Source: Parvibaculum sp046297875 (GTDB lineage: Bacteria; Pseudomonadota; Alphaproteobacteria; Parvibaculales; Parvibaculaceae). From it: 64,000 bases of DNA. The stretch spans positions 868,001 through 932,000 of the forward strand of contig NZ_JBKBHD010000001.1 in assembly GCF_046297875.1 (NCBI RefSeq), given 5' to 3'. The position numbers and the translations under genes were made by a program. Within the stretch, counting starts at the first letter, position 1. Every line of letters starts with the position of its first letter. Positions 10,031 through 19,037 of the stretch are shown here, in pieces. Under the pieces are notes generated by a model. The model made no database searches and was not told the origin of the DNA. It saw nothing but the letters and a program-made list of their open reading frames with translations.

Positions 10031-10213
10031 ATGAACACTCTGACGCTCGCCGCGCTTTTCGCGGGCAGTGTGCTGCTCGCCGCCTGCGGCAACAGCGACA
10101 GTATCGGACCCTCTCAAAAGGCGCCGGGTCCGATGGGTTCGACCTCGACGCCCTCGACCGCCGACCTGCCGTCGAAAAACTCACAGTCTCTGCCGATCGA
10201 CCGGCCGGAATAG
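10031..10213 (+). CDS. Small predicted lipoprotein (60 aa)
   Basis: Short secreted lipoprotein of unknown function. The ATG at 10031 is preceded by a strong GGAAGGA site 8 nt upstream, which decides the start. Residues 1-19 form a signal peptide ending in the lipobox LLAAC, with Cys at 19. The mature part is about 42 residues, rich in Ser, Pro and Thr, with no hydrophobic core, so it is probably an unstructured tail. Small alphaproteobacterial lipoproteins of this kind are common and poorly characterised. It is convergent with the dipeptidase gene, which starts 17 nt further on. Confidence 0.72.
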   Translation: MNTLTLAALFAGSVLLAACGNSDSIGPSQKAPGPMGSTSTPSTADLPSKNSQSLPIDRPE

Positions 10214-10229
10214 GGCGGCGGAATGCGCC

Positions 10230-11513
10230 TCAGCGCACCCGCCCCTTTTCCGCCGCCTCCATGACGCGCAAGAGATTGCCGCCCCAGAGCTTCACGATGT
10301 CCTCTTCCGAATAGCCGCGGCGCACAAGCTCGGCGGTGACATTCGCGGTTTCGCCGGCATGGGACCAGCCCCCGATGCCGCCACCGCCCTGGAAGTCGGA
10401 CGAGATGCCGACATGGTCTATGCCGACAAGCTTCACCGCATGGTCGATATGGTCCACTAGCGTCGCGACGCTGGCGCGCGGCCATTCGGCATCGAGGGCG
10501 GCGACACCTTCGAGGAATCTCCGCTTCGTTTCCGCGTCGGCCGAGAAGATCGCATCAAGGCTCGTGAAGCCGAGCGACTGGGCAAGCTCGCGCCGCGCCG
10601 TGACCTTTTCCTCCGGCACGTCATGAAGATAGGCATCGAAGGCGACGATCTGCGCCACGCCGCCCTTTGCGGCGAGCGCCTTCAATTCCTCGTCCGAAAG
10701 ATTGCGCGGGTGATCGTGCAGCGCGGCGGCGGATGAATGAGACGCGATGACGGGAACGCGCGAGGCCTCGATCGCAGCGAGCGTTGCCGCGCGCGAGGCA
10801 TGCGAGACATCGACCATCATGCCAAGATCGTTTGCACGGGCAATCGTCTCGCGGCCGAGATCGGAAAGGCCGCCATGTTCGCCGCCTTCGTCGTTCGGCG
10901 CATCGCCGAGCCGCTCCTGCGGCAAGGCGCTGTCGGCGAGGTCATTGTGGCCATTATGAACGAGGCCGAGATAGCGCGCGCCGAGCTCGTAGTAGAAGTC
11001 GAGAAGGGCGGGATGCTTCGCCAGCGAATAGCCGTTCTCGATGCCGATCAGCGCGATGAGCTTGCCCTCGTCATGCAGGCGGCGGACATCCTCTGCCGTC
11101 AGCGCGAGGCCTATCTCATCCTTATACTGAATATCGGTCACGCGGCGGATCGCGGCGAATTTCCGCAAGGCCTCGGAAGCGGCTTCGGCATAACCCACCG
11201 CGTTGCGCCCGGTTTGGCCGACATAGACGATGAAGAAGGCGGCATCCATGCCGCCGTCGCGCATGCGCGGAAAATCGACCTGGATGGGCCATTCACCACG
11301 AAGTCCCGGATCGTAGGGCGCGCTGCCGAAGAAACCCGGAATATCGACATGGGTGTCGATCACGATGGCCTTGCGATGGATGCGCTCGACTACTTCCGCG
11401 AGCGTCGGCTCGGGCGGGGCGGGCATGAAAGCGGGGCGCAGCGTCCAGAGCGCGGCAAGAAAGAGCAGCACCCCCGCCACGACAATGCCCCATCTCAGCC
11501 TGTTCATCCGCAT
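10230..11513 (-). CDS. Membrane dipeptidase, peptidase family M19
   Basis: Zinc-dependent dipeptidase of the renal dipeptidase family, probably exported and anchored. Residues about 6-24 form a hydrophobic N-terminal segment (VVAGVLLFLAALW) without a lipobox Cys. M19 metal-site motifs appear in order: DTHVDIP (His-x-Asp), IGIENG (bridging Glu), HNGHNDLADS, VDVSHAS and ASHSSAAALHDHPRNLS, and near the end GIDHVGISSDFQGG. The length of 427 aa is normal for bacterial members. Substrates are likely dipeptides in the periplasm. Some family members instead act on beta-lactams or modified dipeptides, and the sequence does not decide between these. It appears to be transcribed alone. Confidence 0.9.
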   Translation of the reverse strand: MRMNRLRWGIVVAGVLLFLAALWTLRPAFMPAPPEPTLAEVVERIHRKAIVIDTHVDIPGFFGSAPYDPGLRGEWPIQVDFPRMRDGGMDAAFFIVYVGQTGRNAVGYAEAASEALRKFAAIRRVTDIQYKDEIGLALTAEDVRRLHDEGKLIALIGIENGYSLAKHPALLDFYYELGARYLGLVHNGHNDLADSALPQERLGDAPNDEGGEHGGLSDLGRETIARANDLGMMVDVSHASRAATLAAIEASRVPVIASHSSAAALHDHPRNLSDEELKALAAKGGVAQIVAFDAYLHDVPEEKVTARRELAQSLGFTSLDAIFSADAETKRRFLEGVAALDAEWPRASVATLVDHIDHAVKLVGIDHVGISSDFQGGGGIGGWSHAGETANVTAELVRRGYSEEDIVKLWGGNLLRVMEAAEKGRVR

Positions 11514-11682
11514 GCCGCCTCCCTTGCCCGCGCCACTCCGCTTTTTTCGAATCGTAGCCGCAAAAGACGCGGCTGCAAATCGCCGCGGCGGAACACCGCG
11601 AATGGACAGGCCGCGCGCGCCGCCCTATTGTCCGCGCGTCCGGGCAGGATCAAGGGCGAACGGGGAAGCAGACGTGGGGGAT

Positions 11683-12564
11683 ATGATCTTTCAGGCGATT
11701 GCGCGGCGTTTTCCGACCGAGCGGATCGGCGCGAGCAAGGTTCTTGCCGGGCTCTGGCGCGTGATCTTCTACCTCTTCCGGCCGTCGCGCCCCTTCATCA
11801 TGCGGCTGCCCCACTACAGCGCCTATGTGCATCCGAAAAAGGGAACGCTGACCCGCGTCATCCTCAGGCGCGGCTATTGGGAGCCGGCGGAGACGGAATT
11901 CTTCGTGCGTCACCTGAAACCGGGCGGCTTTGTCGTCGATGCGGGCGCGAATTTCGGTCACTACGCGCTGGTCGCGTCCGGCATCGTGGGGGAGACGGGC
12001 CTTGTCGTCGCCTTCGAGCCGTTCCCGCGAAACTACGATCTGCTGAAGGCCAATGCGGAGTTGCAACCGGTCAAGAATATCGTCGCCGAGCAGGCGGGGC
12101 TTGCGGCGGCAAGCGGCACGCTCGATCTCATCACGGATGAGGAAAATCCCGGCGGGCACAGTTTCAACCCGAACCTGATCTGGAAGGCCGGGGCGAAAGT
12201 CACGGTGCCCGTTTACGCGCTTGACGACTATATCCGCGAGAAGGGGATTTAGCGCCCGCTCGACATTCTGAAAAGCGATACGCAGGGCTATGAGTGGCGG
12301 CTTATCAGCGGTGCGCGCGAGACCATCCTGAAAGACCGGCCCATCGTGCTTTGCGAAGTGGCCCCGCATGCGCTGGCCGAAATCGGCGATTCATTCGAAA
12401 CGCTTCTCGATTTCTTCGAAGACGCCGGCTACGGCATGTATCTCGTAGAACGGGCCGTGGAGAAAATCCGTTCAATCGGCTACAGGGAGCTGCGCGAGCG
12501 CTTCGAAAAATCGACCAGTGAATTCGAAGATGTGATCTTCCTGCCGGAAGGCGTTTCCTTCTAG
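11683..12564 (+). pseudogene. FkbM-family methyltransferase interrupted by an in-frame TAG
   Basis: Two reading blocks in the same frame together make one FkbM methyltransferase. The first (11683-12249) has the SAM-binding motif VVDAGANFGHYAL and VVAFEPFPRN. It ends YIREKGI at a TAG (12250-12252). The second continues directly as RPLDILKSDTQGYEWRL, the conserved FkbM motif that normally follows, and runs to the stop at 12562-12564. No base is gained or lost, so the lesion is a single nonsense codon; CAG or GAG to TAG would explain it. Downstream codon use stays gene-like, which suggests a recent event, a sequencing error or readthrough. The start could also be GTG 11674. The substrate is unknown; relatives methylate sugars or macrolides. 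Confidence 0.8.
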
Positions 12565-13499
12565 CGCCGCGCCTCGATCGCATCCCAGACAAGGCCCGCA
12601 AGATTGGCATTGTCGAAGCGGTCGATTTCCTGAATGCCGGTGGGCGACGTCACATTGATTTCGGTGAGGTAGTCGCCGATCACGTCGATACCGACAAAGA
12701 TGAGCCCGCGCGCCTTGAGTTCCGGGCCTATCATTTCGCAGATTTCGCTTTCGCGCTTCGTCAGCGACCACTTCTCGGGGCGGCCGCCGACATGCATGTT
12801 GGAACGCGCCTCGCCTTCCGCCGGCACACGGTTGATCGCACCGACCGGCCTGCCGTCCACCAGAATGATGCGCTTGTCGCCCTGGCGGACCTCGGGCAGA
12901 TATTTCTGCACGATGACAGGCTCGCGGTTCATCTGGCCGAACATTTCAAGCAGCGAGTTCAAATTCTCATCGCCCTCGCGGATGCGGAAGACGCCCATGC
13001 CGCCATTGCCGAAAAGCGGCTTCACGATGATGTCGCCGAACTCCTTGCGGAAGGCGCGTATCTCCTGCGGGTCGCGGCTGATGAGCGTCGGCGGCAAGAG
13101 GCCCTTGAAGCGGACGGCGAAAAGTTTTTCCGGCGCGTTGCGTACTTCCGCCGGGTCGTTCACGACGAGCGTTTTTGGATGCGCGGTTTCGAGAATATGC
13201 GTCGCCGTGATGTAGCTCATGTCGAAGGGCGGGTCCTGCCGCATCAGCACCACATCGACCTCTTCGAGATGCACCTTCTCGCGGCTGCCAAGCGTCGAGT
13301 GATTGCCGACCTCGCGCCTGAGCGTCAGTTCGCGCATCTGCGCATAGGCGCGGCCGTCACGCATCGAAAGGTCCAGCGGCTCGTAATAGAAGAGCTTGTG
13401 GCCGCGTGCCTGTGCCTCCAGCCCGAGCGCGAAGGTCGAATCCGCATTTATGTTGATGCTGTGGATCGGGTCCATCTGGATGGCGACGGATAGGCTCAT
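12561..13499 (-). CDS. gshB: Glutathione synthetase
   Basis: ATP-grasp ligase joining gamma-glutamylcysteine and glycine, the last step of glutathione synthesis. The 312-residue length matches bacterial GshB. Typical segments are RQDPPFDMSYI near residue 90, NDPAEVRNAPEK, IIVKPLFGNGGMGVFRI (ATP-grasp lysine and Gly loop), QKYLPEVRQGDKRI, and near the C-terminus FVGIDVIGDYLTEINVTSPTGI (metal-binding Asp and Asn). Its stop codon overlaps the stop of the FkbM frame through a shared CTAG. gshA is not in the window. The gene lies upstream of none of its minus-strand neighbours closely enough to claim an operon. Confidence 0.95.
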   Translation of the reverse strand: MSLSVAIQMDPIHSININADSTFALGLEAQARGHKLFYYEPLDLSMRDGRAYAQMRELTLRREVGNHSTLGSREKVHLEEVDVVLMRQDPPFDMSYITATHILETAHPKTLVVNDPAEVRNAPEKLFAVRFKGLLPPTLISRDPQEIRAFRKEFGDIIVKPLFGNGGMGVFRIREGDENLNSLLEMFGQMNREPVIVQKYLPEVRQGDKRIILVDGRPVGAINRVPAEGEARSNMHVGGRPEKWSLTKRESEICEMIGPELKARGLIFVGIDVIGDYLTEINVTSPTGIQEIDRFDNANLAGLVWDAIEARR

Positions 13500-13623
13500 T
13501 TTGTTCTTCTCGCGGTCGCTGCGCCGCCCCTCGCGGCGCGGCCTGATATCGGTTCGGGGAAAGATGGGGGGCTTGCCCGCGCTTTGCGAGCAAAAAATGG
13601 GGCCGGGCAGAAATCAGAGGCCG

Positions 13624-14469
13624 TCAGTTGAGGCGGGTCTTCAACTGCCGGAGCGCCTCTTCGGCCATGCCCGCGATCCTTGTTTCGCCTATATCGGTCG
13701 CCAGATCGACGCAGGACGCAAAGGCATCGGCGGCGGCCCCCATATGGCCCGCATGGACCTCTAGCCGCCCCAGCTCGAAGCGGAGCCCCGCGCGCTGCGG
13801 CGCGAGCCAGATCATCCGCGTCACGACCTCACGCGCACGGGCGAATTCGCTGCCGCGAATGGCGCGGGAGAGGATGTTGTTTTCAAGCCGGAGCAGAATG
13901 TCGCGTGTGCCGACCGCTTCGCAGGCTTCGGGCGTGAGCCGCGCTTCCGGCCCCTCGACGCTGCGGATCAGCGCGAGGAGATCGGCGGCATCGAGCGGCT
14001 GGCCGCCATTGAAAGGATCGATCACCAGCGCCTCGCCGGGGCCGCGCAGGCGAAGCACGAAATGGCCGGGAAAATTCAGGCCCGCAATATCGAGGCCCAG
14101 TTTGCGCGCGGTATGGATATAGAGAATGCCGAGAGTGACGGGCAGACCCTTACGCCGGTCGATCACATGGGCAAGGTTCGCATTCCGCGGATCGTCGTAG
14201 GTCTCGGCATCGCCGAGATAGCGGTAGCGCCCTGCCATGACGCCGGAAAGAATGCCCGCCGCGACATGAACGGAAGGTTCCTTCGGTCCCATCGCATCGC
14301 GCGAGGCGCACACAAGCTCATCGAGATGATCGCGATAGGGCGCGAGCGATATGTCCGGCCGGTCGCAGGCGGCAAGCGTCAACGCGACATGCGCGATGTC
14401 GATTTCGCCATCAGGCATGTCGCCCGCCGCGCGCAATTCGCGTTCGAGAATGTCTTTCGCATTGCCCAT
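13624..14469 (-). CDS. SirB1/transglutaminase-like protein with tetratricopeptide C-terminus
   Basis: 281 residues of the SirB1 family (transglutaminase-like core 2 plus TPR). The core has RRKGLPVTLGILYIHTARKLG followed by LNFPGHFVLRL and VIDPFNGG, where a true transglutaminase-fold protease would place its Cys-His-Asp triad. The Cys position appears not to be conserved here, so catalysis is doubtful. The C-terminal 90 residues are helical and TPR-like (ARAREVVTRMIWLAPQRAGLRFELGRLE). Function in alphaproteobacteria is not established, and the sirB name from Salmonella says little about role. It is on the minus strand, 83 nt upstream of the BON lipoprotein gene's end. Confidence 0.82.
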   Translation of the reverse strand: MGNAKDILERELRAAGDMPDGEIDIAHVALTLAACDRPDISLAPYRDHLDELVCASRDAMGPKEPSVHVAAGILSGVMAGRYRYLGDAETYDDPRNANLAHVIDRRKGLPVTLGILYIHTARKLGLDIAGLNFPGHFVLRLRGPGEALVIDPFNGGQPLDAADLLALIRSVEGPEARLTPEACEAVGTRDILLRLENNILSRAIRGSEFARAREVVTRMIWLAPQRAGLRFELGRLEVHAGHMGAAADAFASCVDLATDIGETRIAGMAEEALRQLKTRLN

Positions 14470-14552
14470 GAGGCATCTTGGCGCGGAAAAGACTGCGCCT
14501 GCAAGCGCCGAAATGAAACGTTGCGCCTGTCCGGATCAGAAAGCCCGGCGCT

Positions 14553-15125
14553 TCACTTCCGCTTCACCTCGACATAGGAGACGACGTTGCGCACACCGGA
14601 AATGTCGCGCGCATGGGCGATGACGCGATCGAGTTCGGCCTGGTCGCGCGCGGTGCCCATGAGAAAGATCGTGCCGTTCACGGTTTCGATGGAATAGTTG
14701 AGGCTGCTGACATTGCTGTCGGCGGTGAGGCGCGTGCGCAGCCGCGTGCTGATCGTCGTGTCGTTGAGCGACTGCGAAAAACCGCCCTTCTCGCCGATCC
14801 GCAACTCGTTGATGACTTCCTTCACGCCGCCGATGGTCCAGACAATGCGCGTCACCGTCACGCGGTCTTCGGCTTTCTGTACGGTGCCGGTGAGCAATAC
14901 GCGGCCCTTCTGCACTTGTGTCGAGACGCCGCGGTAGAGCGCCGAATCCTCGGCGAGCAGCTTGCGGTTTATTTCGAAGGCGATCTGATTGTCGTCGACC
15001 GCCTGTTCGAGCCCGCGATCCTGCGAGGCGCCGATAGCGGCCGCACCGCCCGCCCCGATGGCGAGCGGTACGCAGCCGCCAAGCGATAGGGCCGCCACAA
15101 GCGCGAGCGCGGAAATGGTCTTCAT
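14553..15125 (-). CDS. BON-domain outer-membrane lipoprotein (DolP/YraP-like)
   Basis: 190-residue lipoprotein: signal peptide with lipobox SLGGC (Cys 18), a short Gly/Ala spacer, and two consecutive BON domains (about 48-115 and 120-188). Each BON has the pattern of a Gly in a V-x-L-x-G-x-V strand, seen as RVLLTGTVQ and TIFLMGTAR. BON lipoproteins of this type (DolP in E. coli) bind anionic phospholipids at the division site and help keep the outer membrane intact. In E. coli dolP shares its neighbourhood with rsmI, lpoA and yraN, as here, which supports the assignment. I start at ATG 15125, because only this start gives a signal peptide. Confidence 0.85.
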   Translation of the reverse strand: MKTISALALVAALSLGGCVPLAIGAGGAAAIGASQDRGLEQAVDDNQIAFEINRKLLAEDSALYRGVSTQVQKGRVLLTGTVQKAEDRVTVTRIVWTIGGVKEVINELRIGEKGGFSQSLNDTTISTRLRTRLTADSNVSSLNYSIETVNGTIFLMGTARDQAELDRVIAHARDISGVRNVVSYVEVKRK

Positions 15126-15201
15126 GTTCGGAGATCCCCAGGGAAACGGAAAGGCTGACAAATATTTCCAGCCGAATGATGAGGGGGGCGATGCGGCAGG
15201 A

Positions 15202-15576
15202 TTATGGCCGCCAGGCATCTTCCATGTGACGGGGAAGCCGGAGCGGCGTGACGAGCACGACATCGAAGCGCAGATCGAGATCGGCGAGCGCCGGATTGCG
15301 TCCGAGAAAATGGGCGGCGGCGCGCTCGAGCCTTTTCAGCTGGCGGGGCTGCAGGGCCTCCGCCGCTGCCGCAGCGTCGGCGCGCGCCTTTACCTCGATG
15401 ATGGCAAGCGCGCGGCCGCGCCGTGCCACCATGTCGATCTCGCCTGCCGGTGTCTTGAGACGCCTTGCGACAATCCGGTAGCCCTTGAGGCGGAGCAGGA
15501 GCGCGGCGAGCATTTCCGCGCGCAGGCCGAGGCGGTGAGCGGCGCGGCCGGTCGCGGCATCGCCCTGGCGTCCCAT
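15202..15576 (-). CDS. yraN: YraN/UPF0102 family predicted nuclease-fold protein
   Basis: 124 residues of UPF0102, a small family with an endonuclease-like (PD-(D/E)XK) fold and no settled function. The recognisable motif pair is AGEIDMVARRG then IIEVKAR, the Asp and Glu-x-Lys of the nuclease-like site. I start at ATG 15576, one base after the rsmI stop, which implies translational coupling. An in-frame ATG at 15618 would overlap rsmI by 41 nt and add residues not typical of the family. Operon with rsmI. Confidence 0.88.
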   Translation of the reverse strand: MGRQGDAATGRAAHRLGLRAEMLAALLLRLKGYRIVARRLKTPAGEIDMVARRGRALAIIEVKARADAAAAAEALQPRQLKRLERAAAHFLGRNPALADLDLRFDVVLVTPLRLPRHMEDAWRP

Positions 15577-15577
15577 T

Positions 15578-16438
15578 CTATTTCGCGCCCGAAAGTTCGA
15601 GCGCGCGGGCATAGACATCGCGGCGCGGCAGGCCGGTCATGGCGACGACCTCGGCCACCGCATCCTTCAGCGAGGCGCGGGAAAGCGCATTTTCCAGCAT
15701 GGCGTCGATCTCATGGGCGCAAAGCGCGGCGCGTTTTTCGGGCGGACCCACGACGATGACGATCTCGCCGCGCGGCGGTCCTGCCTCTTCATAATGCGCG
15801 GCCAGCTCGCCCAGCGTCCCGCGCCGCACTTCCTCGAACTTCTTGGTGAGCTCCCGGGCAACAGCCGCTTGCCTGCCGCCAAGGGCCGCTGCCATGTCGG
15901 CAAGGACGGCGGCAAGGCGGTTCGCGCTTTCGAGAAAGACGAGCGTCGCGGGGATCGCCGCCAGTTCCGCCAGTTCCTTGCGCCGCGCTTCCTGCCTGGA
16001 GGAGAGGAAGCCCGCGAAGAAGAAGCGGTCGGTCGGGAGGTCCGCCAGCGTCAGCGCCGCGAGTACCGAGGAGGCGCCGGGCAGCGTTGTCACATGATGA
16101 CCGGCGGCCACCGCCTCCTGTACCAGCTTGAAGCCGGGGTCCGAAACGAGCGGCGTGCCTGCATCGGACACAAGGGCTATCGCCTCGCCAGCTTCCAGCC
16201 TTTTCAGGATGCGCGGGCGCATTTCGGCGGCATTGTGGTCGTGATAGGGGGCTGTCTTCGCCTGAATATTGTGGATCGCGAAAAGCTTTGCCGTTACCCG
16301 CGTATCCTCGCAAAGCACGAGGTCGCAGCGCGACAGCAGATCGAGCGCCCGCAGCGTGATGTCCCTCGCATTGCCGATGGGCGTTGCGGTGACATAAAGG
16401 CCGGGGTCGGGGCGCGCGGATATGACGTCTCTTTCCAT
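15578..16438 (-). CDS. rsmI: 16S rRNA (cytidine-1402 2'-O)-methyltransferase RsmI
   Basis: RsmI methylates the ribose of C1402 in the decoding centre of 16S rRNA, using SAM. The 286-residue protein has the tetrapyrrole methylase fold with the expected stretches: GLYVTATPIGNARDITLRAL at the N-terminus, CEDTRVTAKL, SDAGTPLVSDPGF, and LPGASSVLAALTLADLP. It is divergent from the LpoA-like gene and couples into yraN downstream, the same neighbourhood as in enterobacteria. Confidence 0.95.
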   Translation of the reverse strand: MERDVISARPDPGLYVTATPIGNARDITLRALDLLSRCDLVLCEDTRVTAKLFAIHNIQAKTAPYHDHNAAEMRPRILKRLEAGEAIALVSDAGTPLVSDPGFKLVQEAVAAGHHVTTLPGASSVLAALTLADLPTDRFFFAGFLSSRQEARRKELAELAAIPATLVFLESANRLAAVLADMAAALGGRQAAVARELTKKFEEVRRGTLGELAAHYEEAGPPRGEIVIVVGPPEKRAALCAHEIDAMLENALSRASLKDAVAEVVAMTGLPRRDVYARALELSGAK

Positions 16439-16578
16439 CAGCGGACCTTGGCCCCGGCGCGGCGGATTTGCAACGCGTTGCAGGAGCGAGGCGCGGTTTA
16501 CTTGGGCCGGTCGCGCGCCTAATCTGCCCGGAAGCGGCGCCTGCGCGCTTCGGCCTTTCGATTGTTCAGGAATTTCCG

Positions 16579-17856
16579 GTGAAAAACCCTGCCCGTCCCG
16601 CCCGTATGTCCCGTTTCACGGCCCTGAAGACGGCGATCGCGCTCGGTGCGGCGCTTTTCATGGCAGCCTGCGAGACAGCGCCGAAGCAGCCCGCTCCGCC
16701 GCCGCAGGTTCAGGTGCCGCCGCGCGTCGAGGTGACGCCGCCGCCGGTCGCGACGCCGCCCGCGATGCGCGACCCCTCGCGCTTCATCACGCCTGCCTTC
16801 ATGGGCAATGAGCGGCCGGTGCGTGTGGCACTGCTGCTGCCATTCAATTCGCCGCGCGAGAATGTCCGCACGCTCTCGACCGCGCTCTACAACACGGCGC
16901 AGCTCGCGCTTTTCGAATTCGACACGCCGAATGTGCTGCTGATCCCGAAGCCGACCGGCGGTACGGCGGCGGGTGCCCGGCAGGCCGCACGCGAGGCGCT
17001 CGATGCCGGAGCCGAACTCATCATCGGGCCGCTTTTTGCGGAAGAAGTGACCGCCGTCGCGCCGCTGGCGCGCGAGCTCAATGTGCCTGTCATCGCCTTT
17101 TCCTCCGACAGTTCGGTCGGCGGGCCCGGCATCCATCTCCTTTCCTTCCCGCTCGATCAGGATGTGGAACGGATCGTCGATTATGCCTCACTGCAGGGCA
17201 TGACGCGCTATGCCGCGCTCTACCCGCAAGGCAGCTATGGCGAGCGCGTGCGCGCCACCTTCGACCGCGCCGTCTCGCGCCGCGCGGGCACAGTCGTCGC
17301 ACAGACGAATTATCCCGCCGATCCGCAAGCCATGTATGACCCGGCGCAGCGCATCGCGCGCGCCTATGGCGGGGGAAATTACGAGGCGCTGTTCATACCG
17401 GAAGGCGGTCAGGGGCTGAAGGCCATGGCGCCGCTCCTTCCCTATTACGATGTCGATCCGCGCAAGGTGAAGTTCTTGGGTACCGGCGCCTGGAACGATG
17501 CGTCCCTCACGCGCGAGCCGCCGCTCAATGCGGCGTGGTATCCGGCACCCCCGCCCGAAGCCCATGCGCAGTTTCTCGAGCGCTATCGCCGTGCCTATGG
17601 CGCGACGCCGCCGCGGATCGCAAGCCTCGGCTATGACGCGGTGAGCCTTGCGGTTGCGCTTTCGGGCCTGCCGGAAGGCCAGCGCTATACGCAGCAGACG
17701 CTCACCAATGAAGACGGCTTTGCCGGCGTCGACGGCATTTTCCGCTTCAACCCGGATGGCACCACGGAGCGAGGCCTTGCCATTCTCGAAATCCGCCCGA
17801 CAGGCGCGGTGGTGATCGACCCGGCGCCGACGAGTTTCAATCCGCGGATTTTCTGA
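16579..17856 (+). CDS. Penicillin-binding-protein activator, LpoA-like periplasmic lipoprotein
   Basis: 425-residue lipoprotein. The start is the GTG at 16579, which has an AGGA site 7 nt upstream. The signal peptide ends in the lipobox FMAAC, followed by a Pro-rich linker (many PPP/PPV units to about residue 65), then a periplasmic-binding-protein type I fold of the branched-chain amino acid receptor kind (VRVALLLPF ... LIIGPLFAEEV ... ALYPQGSYGERV). This matches the C-terminal half of LpoA, which stimulates PBP1A in E. coli; the LpoA N-terminal TPR half is absent. The context (divergent from rsmI, next to yraN and dolP) is the lpoA context. Activation of a specific PBP is inference. Confidence 0.82.
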   Translation: MKNPARPARMSRFTALKTAIALGAALFMAACETAPKQPAPPPQVQVPPRVEVTPPPVATPPAMRDPSRFITPAFMGNERPVRVALLLPFNSPRENVRTLSTALYNTAQLALFEFDTPNVLLIPKPTGGTAAGARQAAREALDAGAELIIGPLFAEEVTAVAPLARELNVPVIAFSSDSSVGGPGIHLLSFPLDQDVERIVDYASLQGMTRYAALYPQGSYGERVRATFDRAVSRRAGTVVAQTNYPADPQAMYDPAQRIARAYGGGNYEALFIPEGGQGLKAMAPLLPYYDVDPRKVKFLGTGAWNDASLTREPPLNAAWYPAPPPEAHAQFLERYRRAYGATPPRIASLGYDAVSLAVALSGLPEGQRYTQQTLTNEDGFAGVDGIFRFNPDGTTERGLAILEIRPTGAVVIDPAPTSFNPRIF

Positions 17857-17858
17857 GA

Positions 17859-19037
17859 TCAGGCAAGCAATCGCGCCAGCACCGCATCGAGGACCATGCG
17901 GCCCTCGTTCGTCGCGCGGATTGTGCCACCGTCGCGGGTGAGGAGCCTGTCCGAGACGAGCGCAGCGATGCGCGCTTCCGCGATGGGCCTGCCCGCAATC
18001 CGCGCATGGCGCGCCAGCGAGACGCCTTCGGACAGGCGAAGCCCCATCAGCATCATTTCATCGCCCTGCTCGCTCGCCGAAATGTCTTCCAATGCTTCGA
18101 GGCCGTGGCCCGCGCGCTTCACTTCTGAAAGCCAGTCGCCCGGCATTTTCCGTGCGCGGGTGGCGAGGCGCCTGCCATCCGCCGTCATGCGGCCATGCGC
18201 GCCGGGGCCAATGCCCGCATAGTCGCCATAGCGCCAATAGACGAGATTGTGCCGCGACTCGGCACCGGGCTTCGCATAGTTCGATACTTCGTAGGCGGAT
18301 AATCCCGTTTCGGCGCAGATTTCGCCGGTGAGCGCATAAAGCACCGCCGCCTCGTCATCGCCGGGCAAAACGAAAGCGCCCTTTTCATAGAGCCGGGCAA
18401 AGGCGGTATCGGGCTCGATGGTGAGCTGATAGAGCGAGAGGTGATCCGCCGCATGGGCAAGCGCGGCGCGAAGCTCCTTCTCCCATGCCTCCTTCGTCTG
18501 GCCAGGGCGGGCATAAATGAGATCGAAGGAAAGGCGCGGGAAGGTTTCGCGGGCAAATGCGATGGCGCGGAGCGCCTCGTCCGCGCTGTGCAGGCGCCCG
18601 AGAAATTTCAGCTGCGCATCGTCGAGCGACTGTACGCCGAGCGAGAGGCGGTTGACGCCCGCCGCGCGGTAGCCCTTGAAGCGATCCGCCTCGACGCTGG
18701 TCGGGTTTGCCTCCAGCGTGATTTCGGCGCCCTCCTCCATCGTCCAGAGGCCGGCGATCTTCGTCAGCACCGCATCGACGGTTGCAGGCAGCATGAGGGA
18801 CGGTGTGCCGCCACCGAAAAAGACGGAGCGCACATGACGCGGACCCGTAAGCGCCCGCATGTGCTCCAGCTCGCGCGTGAGTGCGGCCGCCCATTCTGCC
18901 TGATCGATATGGGCGACGACATGGGAATTGAAATCGCAATAGGGACATTTCGACTGGCAGAAGGGCCAGTGGACATAGACGGCAAAGCCGCCTTCCGTTT
19001 CGGCTGGCGCTGCGGCGCTATTTTGCGAAACAGGCAT
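17859..19037 (-). CDS. hemW: HemW-type radical SAM protein (HemN-like, heme chaperone)
   Basis: 392 residues. The radical SAM cluster motif CQSKCPYC places the three Cys at 27, 31 and 34, the CxxxCxxC spacing. Other landmarks are VFFGGGTPSLM, EITLEANPTSVE and NRLSLGVQSLDD, and a C-terminal HemN-C domain. Members lacking the extra Cys of oxygen-independent coproporphyrinogen oxidase HemN are HemW heme chaperones; here the residue after CPYC is Asp (CDF), which favours HemW. It is last in the rph-rdgB-hemW operon and overlaps rdgB by 20 nt. Confidence 0.92.
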   Translation of the reverse strand: MPVSQNSAAAPAETEGGFAVYVHWPFCQSKCPYCDFNSHVVAHIDQAEWAAALTRELEHMRALTGPRHVRSVFFGGGTPSLMLPATVDAVLTKIAGLWTMEEGAEITLEANPTSVEADRFKGYRAAGVNRLSLGVQSLDDAQLKFLGRLHSADEALRAIAFARETFPRLSFDLIYARPGQTKEAWEKELRAALAHAADHLSLYQLTIEPDTAFARLYEKGAFVLPGDDEAAVLYALTGEICAETGLSAYEVSNYAKPGAESRHNLVYWRYGDYAGIGPGAHGRMTADGRRLATRARKMPGDWLSEVKRAGHGLEALEDISASEQGDEMMLMGLRLSEGVSLARHARIAGRPIAEARIAALVSDRLLTRDGGTIRATNEGRMVLDAVLARLLA

